Below are positions 36,183-45,734 of a DNA stretch of 64,000 nucleotides, piece by piece (positions within the stretch are counted from its first letter, which is position 1; every line of letters begins with the position of its first letter). The position numbers and the translations under genes were made by a program. The notes below the pieces were generated by a model that made no database searches, was not told where the DNA came from, and saw nothing but the letters and a program-made list of their open reading frames with translations. The DNA comes from Chlorops oryzae (taxonomy: Eukaryota > Arthropoda > Insecta > Diptera > Chloropidae). The stretch lies in contig CM035808.1 of NCBI GenBank assembly GCA_020466095.1, forward strand, positions 36,969,502 through 37,033,501, written 5' to 3'.

Positions 36183-36380
36183 GAGAGAGGGTGAGAGTTG
36201 GCGAGAGAGGGTGAGAGAGGGTGAGAGAGGGCGAGAGAGGGCGAGAGAGGGCGAGAGAGGGCGAGAGAGGGCGAGAGAGGGCGAGAGAGGGCGAGAGAGG
36301 GCGAGAGAGGGCGAGAGAGGGCGAGAGAGGGCGAGAGAGGGCGAGAGAGGGCGAGAGAGGGCGAGAGAGGGCGAAGAGGG
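36183..36380. repeat. 10-bp minisatellite GCGAGAGAGG
   Basis: Fourteen exact units run from 36231 to 36370, flanked by GTGAGAGAGG variants on the left and degraded units on the right. Because 10 bp is not a multiple of 3, the tract stays open in several frames and yields a 30-bp (10-residue) protein repeat (SPSLALSRPL). Those frames (36053-36592 and others) are not genes. Confidence 0.95.
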
Positions 36381-37934
36381 CGAGAGATGGAACAAGAAAA
36401 AGGAGTGAGAAGGTGAGAGAGGGCGACACAGGATGAGACAGGGAAAGAGAGTGAGAGAGGGCAAGAGAGAGGGCGAGAAGGATTAGAAGGACTAGAAAGG
36501 GCGAGAGAAGGAGTAATAGAGCGAGAGATAGAGCAAGTGATAAAGTTAGATGGAGGACGAGAAAGGGCGAGAGGAAAAGCAGAAAATTCCATATTTCAAT
36601 TTAAGGAAATCTGAGAGATAACTGAAGGACTAAATTAAAAACTTCGAAACGCTAATCACAAATAAGAGAATCCTATTATCACGAAGTATACGGGAAACTT
36701 CAATAACATCTTCAACTTTCAGGGTTGCAATTCGTTTGAATTTGTTTCCCTTTTAATTGGGAAAAATTTTTGACCTTTAAACCTCTCCCATTTGCTTCAA
36801 ACATCGATTGCTTAGTGCTCCCAGACACGAACCTTTTGTGGCTGCGATTGACCTGAGAGATTTGGTCCCACTATTAGCCTTTTCCAGACTTTTTCTGTGC
36901 CGCAAATAAAGAAAAAATCTAAAACATGGAGTGCAAAGCTGTTCATTCAATTTGTTATAAGAGTATATATATATGTACATATATTTAGAACTTCTCTTCG
37001 TCAAACATTTTTCGATTGCCTAATCGAAACAAAACGTTTTGCTTGGTTTGCAAAAAAAAAATCTATTTTCAAACATGATGGGCGTTATCTTATCGCATCG
37101 AGGGTGAATTTTTTTCTTTCTCTGGACTAGGTCACGATAGTTCTAAATTTAAAAATACATAAGCATACATAAATATACATATGTATATGCACACACAAAT
37201 CTTAAGCTTATGCAATATTTGCGCTTACATGGAAGTACCTACGTTTGATTTCGAAGTTCGCCAACAAAAGTTCTTGGTCCGTGCGTCCGCATCTCGCAAA
37301 TAGCTCAAACGATAAATTCTCTCAGCCGTCAGTTCGAATTGACTTCAAAGAAACATACATACTTCAAAAATATATCTACGTACATATTTACATCTCCAAA
37401 TATACATATATACATATATAGATGTTCGTATCTACATACGAATAGTTTCGTACTTTGGTACCTACTATACACAGCGACGCCCGTTCCATGTTGGCTTAAA
37501 TTGTGTCAAGGACAAAAAAGTGCGAATTTTTTTTATTATTTTCGCAAAAATTAATTTGAAAATTTAGGAGAAGCGTGTGAGGGACGGCAGGAGTGGGAGA
37601 ACCTACTGAACTAATTCGCAATGTTGTGCGTAAAAATTGCTTTGTTCATTTGTATGGGATACTTGAAATTATAGTGGTTCCACCATTAGTGTGTGCATGT
37701 GTGTGCGTATAGATTTGCAACAATGTTGCTACTCATACATGCATACATACATGAGCGGCTACGGCTGTGTTGGTAGATAAGGCGGAAGTTTGCAAATTCG
37801 AAGAACCCCAATCGGAATTTTCTTAGAAAGAATAAATGTATAAAAATAGGCGAAGTAAACGTCTGATTAAAAACTAAAATGAAATAGTAAGTATAATACA
37901 TACATAATGAGAAAGGAAATCAATATGCAATTAA
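36381..37934. other. Unannotated stretch
   Basis: Decayed GAGAGGG sequence continues to about 36575. Then AT-rich DNA with ATACATAT words (36960-36985, 37155-37185 and 37360-37435). No gene. TAGCTCAAACG followed by AGTTCGAATTGAC near 37301-37343 mimics tRNA boxes but the spacing is too short. Confidence 0.5.
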
Positions 37935-38330
37935 AGTCGGATCTCAATTATCCGAATTTAAAAAAAAGCTTGAGGTATTCCCGATATTTGTAAATCCAGA
38001 TTTTCGAAAGACCAGATAGTAGAAAATCTGGAGAATCTAGAATTTAGATTATAAAAAATCCGGATGTTCGAAGATACGGATAATCTAAAATCCGGATACT
38101 CAAAACTCCATATACTCGAACATCCGGATAATCAAACGTCCGGATGACCAAAAAAAAACCGGATAATCGAAAATCCAGATATCCGAGATCCGGATAAACG
38201 AAAAACCGTAAAATAGAAAATCCAGATAATCGAAAATCTGAAACTTAGAAAGTCCGGAAAGTCCATATTTTTGAAAAAACGGATGGTGAAAACCGGAATA
38301 ATAAAAAATCCGAATAACCATTTGACCAAT
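37935..38330. mobile_element. pogo/Tigger-like element with internal CCGGATAATCGAA repeats
   Basis: It starts AGTCGGATCTCAATTATCCG, resembling a Tigger/pogo end (CAGTCGGATCTC...). It continues as about 350 bp of degenerate repeats based on AAATCCGGATAATCGAAA at 14-28 bp spacing (for example 38062, 38091, 38122, 38139, 38158 and 38192). The right end (CCGAATAACCATTTGACC) is only a weak inverted match. No coding content. Confidence 0.5.
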
Positions 38331-40240
38331 ACGGAACCAAAAAAAATCGTGGGATCTTTGTTAGTTAAAGTTTTGCTTGGAATTAATTTATTAAAATGTC
38401 TAAAATCATTTCTCAGTCGGCAAATAGAGCCGTAAATATTGGGTCCAGTTAATTGAATATCCAGAAAATTTATATACTGATAAACGATGCTCTGCTGTGT
38501 TAATCAAATAAAATTAGTTACTAATTACTGATAAAAAACTTCAAAAGCTCGGTCTCTTTTAAAAATTCCATACTTCACCAAACCAACCAATTGAACAAGT
38601 GATCGATTGAGTAAATTTCCAAGTGGGTATTTTTTTGCATGTGGTATTCTCACGGCCACCAGTTGCCGATGTGATGTGATCGCGAATAATTTTTTTTTTG
38701 TTGTTTTGCAAATACAAACGCATTGCGTAATTCCAGCGTTCGTAAGTGAATTATTCGCCAGCGTTGCTGGGCTCTGGGAGAAGGTGATCGGTGGATTGTG
38801 CCTGTGGGACGTTAGCTGTTAGCAACACATGTCACTGGTTTATTGTATTGGGGCTGTTAAAAGTCAAAGGCAGCAGCAAAGCGCGAACAAGAAAAAACAC
38901 ACATATGGACAAGAGGGTCTTCGGGCATACACAATGGGCCCAAAAATTGAGAAGCTGACGCTTGTGCGCGATGCTCCCTGATGCGTGTGTGGTTATATAT
39001 TTAGAAAATATACATACACAACAGCACATAGACACACGCTCGTCCGCAGACACTCGTCGGCTCCCAAATTCGTCGTGGAACTTGCGGTGACGGCGGCGAC
39101 GGTGGCGACGGCGGCAGGGGGCTTACTTATTGGGGAAACGCGGAATAGAAAAATTTGCAAAAATTAAAAAAAAATTCGCACAAAAAGACAATAAAAAAAG
39201 CGATTCGCAAACTGTGCGTTGCCGACTTCAAATTATATTTCTTTGTCGTTTTCATTTTTTTTTTCTCTCTTTTTATTTTATTTTTAAACATTTTTTTTTA
39301 CGGTTGATGCTTTGGTGTGATCGCTTCTATTGTTTCTTTTGCCCAAAAAAATGCGAAATTTTTCTTGCGAATTTTTTTTGTGCGAACTTTTATTGTTAGT
39401 TTTTTTGCGTGTACGCATAGACAGAAAAACGTCGATGTCTGCGTTGACGTTACGCAAAATTAGGTCAAACGGAGTGGCATAATTTATCAACGTTCGACGA
39501 CTCTTAAGCTTTCTTTAGGTACATACATACATCTATTTTATTTCTTTTTTTTTGCATTTTCTTTTTATATGCAGTTTGAATCTTTTATAGATTTTCGATT
39601 TTATTTCTTTTTCTCCGAAATTTTGCATTTTTAGTTTGAAATTAAGTAAAAATTTGATCACTTGACCGCTACAGCGTGAAGTAGTAAAGTACTAATTAAC
39701 GCTATATGTCAAGCTGTGCATCCGTTTGAACTTAAATCAGTCATCGAGTACTTGGTACTCGTACTGAGTGTATAATTAGTTGAATAATGATTAATTTAAT
39801 ATGTGGAAATGATCGTTCCAGCTTGTAGACGTTTATAAAATATGCTCACTGCACCGTGGGAACGATGTAATATTTTCAAATGCAAGACTTCCAGATGAAT
39901 TGCAGAATACCGGTATTGATGTTGGTATTTTCATATAAAAGATCTTTGGATGTTTTTGTTTCAGATATGAGAAATTATAAGTTTATTTCTTTTACTAAGA
40001 AATAAAGGCTTATGAGTATTTTTAGTTTTTCCTTTTAATTTTCGGGTAAAAAGTTTCATACCTACTTGCAGTACCAAAACGGTATGAAGAAGTGTTCGGA
40101 TACAAGTAAAATGCTGCCAATAGTAATCGAATTTTGTTTTTTCTTCATTTTAATGAAATAATTTTCTTAGGATTTGCACCGGCTTGGGAGCTATGGGACA
40201 GAAATGGTAAAAATCGGTGCAAAAAATTGTTACATTTTTA
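38331..40240. other. Unannotated stretch
   Basis: No gene. GGCGGCGACGGTGGCGACGG triplet DNA occurs near 39080-39118, T runs near 39255-39300, and an inverted pair TTTGCACCG/CGGTGCAAA at 40173-40223 just left of the large foldback. Confidence 0.5.
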
Positions 40241-40695
40241 AGATAACTGGGCCAAAATTCTTTTTAAGGCCTTAAACTCTGTCCCTGTCAATGAAATTCA
40301 GTTTCTCTGAAGGAGCAAACCAAATTAATAAAAAATTAATTTTAACAAAATATTGATGAATAACGAAATAAAATACTCTATTCGAATTGAAAGAAAAAAA
40401 TTATTACCAAAACTCCATTTTTTTTCTTCGCAAATTACAGTAACATTGTTGTCTTTTCTTGTCTTGTCTTGCCAAACAAGACAACAATGTTACTGTAATT
40501 TGCGAGTAAACAAGATTTAAGTTTGGTTATATTCGATTTTTTCCAATTGGACTAGAGTAATTTATTTCGTTATTAACAAATTTTTAGGTAAAATTTATTT
40601 GTTATTAATTTGATTTGCTCTTTTACGAACACTGAATTTCGTTGACCGAGACAGAAATTTAGGCATTAAAAAGAATTTTAGCCCAACTACTATCT
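40241..40695. repeat. Long foldback (inverted repeat) with perfect 27-bp inner stem
   Basis: Left arm 40241-40455 and right arm 40478-40695 are inverted copies of one another around a 22-nt loop (40456-40477). The innermost 27 bp (40429-40455 against 40478-40504) match perfectly. Further out the arms keep matched words in order (ATTTATTTCGTTATT, TTATTAATTTGRTTTGCTC, CTGAATTTCRTTGAC, GACAGA, TTAAAAAGAATTTTRGCCCA) at roughly three-quarters identity by eye. A transcript would fold into a hairpin of about 215 bp. Confidence 0.8.
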
Positions 40696-40837
40696 GTAGC
40701 TACTAGATGGTGCTTTTTAAGTCAGTTATTGTTACAGTTCTTTTCTTGATGTTTAAGGTTTAAACTTTGTTAAACACAGGAAAACAAAATATTAAAGGAT
40801 CTAAGAGGTATTGGCATAGGTAAAAGTAAAAATATAT

Positions 40838-41240
40838 GCAACTTAGTTCTCGGCCACATTGTTCGAGATCGATTTAAAACGGCTTTGTAACCAATGTAGT
40901 GAAACCAAATAATAGGAATTTACTACAATTATCAATTAACCCTCTGCAGCTGACGTCGCAGTCTTACAGACCCCGGAAAACAACAAAATGCAATTTATTT
41001 CACATTTTTCTCCCTTTTTCGCTTGGAAAATATGTACTTTTATAAGAAATAAGGCCAAGACCACACCAGTAAGGCATTTCAAGAGGAAAATCGGTTGAGG
41101 TGTGAGATGTCTGTTAGACCCCAAGAAAGTTATAATGTTAAAATTAGTTCATGTGAGCTGCAGAGGGTTAAATTCTAGTACTTCAGTCAAATGTTGGTTT
41201 ATATTCGATGACCTCAAAATTGTGCCACAGTGATATAAGT
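40838..41240 (+). repeat. Dispersed repeat DR1, copy interrupted by a MITE
   Basis: It matches 13522-13690 on both sides of an inserted piggyBac-like element: ACTTAGTTCTCGGCC, GATCGATTTAAAAC and CCAAATAATAGG on the left; CTTCAGTCAAAT, ATATTCGATGACCTCA and TTGTGCCACAG on the right. Confidence 0.65.
40940..41167. mobile_element. piggyBac-like MITE B (TTAA), inside DR1
   Basis: A 228-bp element with a perfect 12-bp inverted repeat CCCTCTGCAGCT (40940-40951; complement 41156-41167), flanked by TTAA on each side (40936-40939 and 41168-41171). The ends and the rest of the sequence differ from MITE A at 29619, so this is a second family. Internal TCTTACAGACCCC and TCTGTTAGACCCC are a subterminal word pair. 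Confidence 0.85.
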
Positions 41241-44200
41241 AATCACAAAGATATTCTTAATCGAAAAATGAATGATTGATGAAACTTATTTCTGTGTGAT
41301 GACTGTATCTTTTGATTATAATAAATAAGAATTTCGAAATCCACCATACAATTCTTACTATCTATATTTATATTTAAATCTTTTTGCTGCAATTTTATTC
41401 AATTATACGCTTGCGATCATCAGTAATCGTTCCCTTCTTATTTTCGTTACATCACTAGAAAAATGACATCATAATTTCTTTCAGTAGGCCAATAGGAAAT
41501 TTAAGACTTAAATACGCAGTTTTTGGGCAGCCGACGGTTATGCATGGAAGAGGCAAAAAAGGCAATTCAAAAAAAAACATAATCGAATAAAAAACCCGAA
41601 AAAGAGGAAAGAAAAAAATTTGCAAAATTAGAAATTCGCCAAGCAGCTTTGTTAATTTTTTTGCAAAGTTTTTTTTCTTCTTTTTCATTTTGTGAGATAA
41701 AAAGCGAACTAAACCAAATGTGGTCGAGCGCTAAGTCCACTTCTATAAAAGAGCTGATCACACTTGAGCGGTTCTCTGCTTGCTTAGCTGTCTGGCTAGC
41801 TGGCCTGCGCTCCATAGCGGCGGGACAGAAATTCAACGAAATAACCTTGAAGCGATTCTTTAGTTCTCTTCTCTCTTCTTGTCTATTTATTTGTTCTCCT
41901 TTGGGCCTTTCTAACTTCCCTAACAGTCTTATTAGCCCATTGTGTCTATTTGGTTGCGAGGGGCTTTATTATACAAAGAAAAATCACAGAGTACGTACAT
42001 GTATGGATGTGTATATGTATGCGAGTGTCGAGTCGTGCTTGTGTTTGGAGGAACCGCTTAATCGCATAAAAAACGAGACTTTGCGCATGCGCATGCGCAT
42101 TAAATTCTGCAATGAAATATAATGAAGAAATCTTGTTAATTATGAGCGGTGATGGAAAGAAGAAAGAAATGTGAAGAGAGTGGGAACGTGAATGCGACTG
42201 CGATTGCGAATGCGAATGCTATTGTCGAGCAGCTGGAGGTCGTCATTTGATTTCCGTCAACAGTACAGCTCAACATAGCTCAGCTCAAACCGAGTCGCGT
42301 TGAGTCAATTCGAGTAGAGTCGAGTCGGATCGGATCGGATCGAATGGAGTGGAGTGGAGTCGAACTGGCCCAACATGCAATTCGAATCGAAAATTCAATG
42401 TCAGTGCCAAGTTTATTGGACATAAGTTAATGGAAAGCTAACCAGCCGAGCAAACATTCATAGTCAGGCAAAAGCCGACGTTATTGCCGCCGCCGCGATA
42501 TACGGTCACTTGCAGTTTGCTTAATTGCTCGAAACTTGAAGAGCAATAAAAGCATTTAAAGCAGCAAACTGATTAACAGCCCGCCGCACAGTGGAGCAAA
42601 TATGCAAATGAAAAGCACTCATACATTTTTATTAATACATACAGCTCGAGCTGTGATTAGCAAAAGGGTATGCGATATACATAAAAGGTGATTTTAGGTG
42701 TGCCAGTGATCTGATCTCTTGCTCAATTAATTCGATAATATTTTCTTTTTTTGCAGTTTAATCCGTCTTTTCAGTTTAATTGCTTTGGAAAAATGCGATT
42801 TGATGAAAATTGTCGTCAGCTGTCGGCTTAGAGTCGGAAATATTGATATAACATGTGATTGAAAAATTGATAGCCGATTGAAAATAAAAACAATTATAAA
42901 AGGGTGAAAATCCCACAAAAGAAGTGGTGAAAATTCCACTTTCATTGTTCAAGTCAAGATGGCATAGCCAACTATAGGAGAGCATTTGAAAAAATACTTA
43001 TTCACAGATCTTTTTGCTATGCTATGTGTTAAGGCCACCGAATCTGTCGATTCCTACTAATTTTACTATGACATACTATGTTTTGATATGACATATGTAA
43101 CTAATTGCAGATTAAGTTTTCAATTGGATCGCCTAAGATTTTATTCCTTTCAAATGCTACACTCTAGACTATTTAAAGCACAAGTCTTGTGAATAAGACT
43201 ATTCAAACTGGGGATGTTTGAAACATCAAATCAGCCATTTGATTGACTTATAAAAGGTCCTGTATTTTCTTTTTTGATTAGTTTAATCGAATTACCTTTC
43301 ATCAGAAGATTATAATCGTTTATTAAAGGCAATAGTATTCATTGGAGGTTTTCTACTTATTGTCGTCCTTCTTCAAAACTGCACTATTGGCTCGGGGAAT
43401 TAGTCATAGACGGTTTTTTTGAAATAAAGGTATTTAAGGAAATTGATCATTTATCGAAATTGCTTTGTCACCTGACATCTATGCTATACAATGTTTTCAA
43501 TAATCGAACAAATGAGCTACGAAAATTGTTTAAGCCTTGTTAAGATTAATAGTCCTACTAAAGTCAATACCAAATCTAGTTTAAAATCGAACAATGAAGC
43601 ACGAATCAAATGATTTCGAATAATCTTGAGCTAGAGAAACTTTCGAAATCACATAACGACTTCACAAGAAAGGAGCTATGTATGAGTGCAAATATAAAAC
43701 CCAGGAGGAAATGATTAATAAATGACTAAAGTATAGCTTTTGTACACGTGAAAGATGTATTCTGAAAAACATAGCCATGATTACATGTACCTAGTGATCA
43801 TTAGATACCTCACTGCATCGAAGTCATTGATCATTAAGTTTCCTGCAGGCATACCTACTGTATCTGTCTATGTTGAAGTTAATGTGAGAAAAGATAAAAG
43901 CGCGACTCGGAACTTGACAGCTCCGTAGTGTTTTCACTTATGTTTTTTGTTTGTTTGTTTTTGTCTCGCTCTCTATTTCTAACGTCCATTTTTTCGTATT
44001 GGTATTTGCATATTGCATGTCAAGACGGCGCATTGGGCTCGTGTATTGTTTTTTTTTTCGTTTTTTTTTCGCTTTTGTTCTGTTGTTACCCGTCCTGGTA
44101 CAACATATCGTTAGGCTGATTTATCTTTACCAGTTTGATTATGTTCAGTGGAATTTTTATGAGCCCCTCTATTCGAAGATGAAAAATCTCGCACACAATT

Positions 44201-44965
44201 TGTGCGAAATCAGCGAAAAGTTTTTTTTTCGAAATTCGCCTCGAATGTTTGTTTACTTGGATGTCTTTTTCTTTTTTTTTCCTCTTTTTTTTAATTTTAA
44301 AAAATGTTTAATCTTTTAACTTGTTCATTTCACTAGATTCAATGATGTCGATATATACATATATACATATACTTATATCAATTTTTTTTGTTGAAATTTT
44401 TGATGAAAACTTGCGCAACAAAGATGAAAGAAACGAGGAAATCGCTCATCACTCTGTCAGCTTCTGTCTCTTTTTTTCTGCTACATAATGATCTTCATTT
44501 TTTTTATTGTATTTTTTCTCCCTCCTATTATAATTTATAAATCCTATTGGGCTGCCTGAAAACGTTAAATGCCAACGAAACGATTGATTAATATTCATTT
44601 ATCGATGTCTTTTCGTCGGATGCATCTAAAAATAGTAAATTAATTGCATCTTCTTTAAAGTCTTAATGGTTTTGTAGCCTTTTCCGGTTAAGAACCACTT
44701 TTAAACTCACACAATTGAGCTGTTTTTTGAGTCACGATCTGATCTTTAGAAACTTTAAGTTGCCAGACTCACAGAAATTTAGAAAAATATATAAACCTAG
44801 GTATTTCCGTCTTTACAGATGTGATCCAGAAGGAAAAAAACATAAATTAGGGGAGCTCCCGAACAACATTTTTAGAAGGTTGGGCGCGGAAAACTGTCTT
44901 TCCTTCCATGAGAGACCATGAGTGCTAAGTGTTTCAACCTTCATGTTCGCAGCCAAGTTATCTTA
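41241..44965. other. Unannotated stretch
   Basis: No gene supported. Visible words are GCGCATGCGCATGCGCAT (42083-42100), a GAGTCGGATC/GGAGT tract (42298-42362) and T runs near 44050 and 44270. The 157-codon frame 41649-42122 and the T-rich frame 43951-44319 show no domain. Confidence 0.5.
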
Positions 44966-45028
44966 ACCTAACCTACCCAAACCTAACCAAACCTAACCTA
45001 ACCTAACTAAACCTAACCTAACATAACC
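44966..45028. repeat. AACCTA repeat tract
   Basis: About ten degenerate AACCTA units (some AAACCTA, AACATA). Read on the - strand it is TTAGGT-like. It could be the 3' tail of a retroposon or an interstitial telomere-like tract. Confidence 0.75.
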
Positions 45029-45539
45029 TAACCTTGTTGAAATCGAGTAAAAATGGGATAATCCTCTATGGATCTGGGTTTATTAGAACCTTGTCAAATA
45101 AAGGCTGTGCAAAAACAGAAAGTGATCCTTTTTCCCTTTACCTCCAAGGGTGAAACCTTAAAAAGGGGAGGCTTGATACGACTGGTTTCTAAGAAGATTT
45201 TTCCCGTCTATTGCATTTCACTTCGCTTGTGGTAGTCAATCTGGATGCCTAATTACTGCTCATCCCGGTTAGGACGCATTGATAACCGTTCATTTTTTTT
45301 CTCACGATTTTTTTTTGTTTGATGACTAGGAACAGAGCTCGGTCCAGCTTTTCCGCCACTCTGGGCAAAACCAAAAATAATTTCCGACCCTTTGATGGCC
45401 CTAATGGAGTATTGGAGTATATGTTTTCGCGTGTCTATGTGAAAATACCGTCCCTCAGAGTGCCGCTCTAGGAATTTACCCCCGAAATCGGGGCATGACT
45501 AGAAAGTAGAGACCAATATGTATGCGAAATACTCCTCAC
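45029..45539. other. Unannotated stretch beside gypsy scrap
   Basis: Mixed-composition DNA without a recognisable frame. The part next to 45540 may be further decayed retrotransposon. Confidence 0.35.
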
Positions 45540-45734
45540 CCGAAGCTCTAACCTTTCTTCAAATTCGCAGAAGGTACCCAGCCAATTGAATTGTGTGCAC
45601 AACAAAAAATTCTCTAACATATTTTCCAAAATAACGACAAGCCCCAAAAATGCTTGAGTCCCCGATAAACGAAAAGGGCTTGTTTTGAATACCATTGCGA
45701 TCGCTTGAAGGTTACTCAACGGGTTAAATGGCAA
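45540..45734 (-). pseudogene. Ty3/gypsy pol remnant (RT to RNase H linker)
   Basis: On the - strand the frame gives LQAIAMVFKTSPF then GTQAFLGLV (FLGLV at 45636-45650), and later FNW and CEFEERLEL. Directly after FLGLV the match moves to another frame that reads YFGKYVREF. An x-FLGLx-GYxRxFxxxF block followed by F-x-W and C-x-x-A/E-F is the conserved linker between reverse transcriptase and RNase H in Ty3/gypsy elements. The frame break and missing upstream RT catalytic region show a dead fragment. No LTRs were found. The family call is by motif recognition. Confidence 0.5.

Noticed and set aside
36053..36592. Open frames of up to 179 codons with SPSLALSRPL repeats
   Set aside because: They arise from the 10-bp minisatellite, which stays open in several frames at once.
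37290..37351. tRNA-like TAGCTCAAACG and AGTTCGAATTGAC
   Set aside because: Spacing between A- and B-box-like words is about 31 nt, with no anticodon arm.
41649..42122. 157-codon + strand frame
   Set aside because: No domain, no splice context and an overlapping frame on the other strand; random composition.
44715..44921. 68-codon frame before the AACCTA tract as part of a LINE
   Set aside because: Composition looks natural but no conserved LINE motif is visible.
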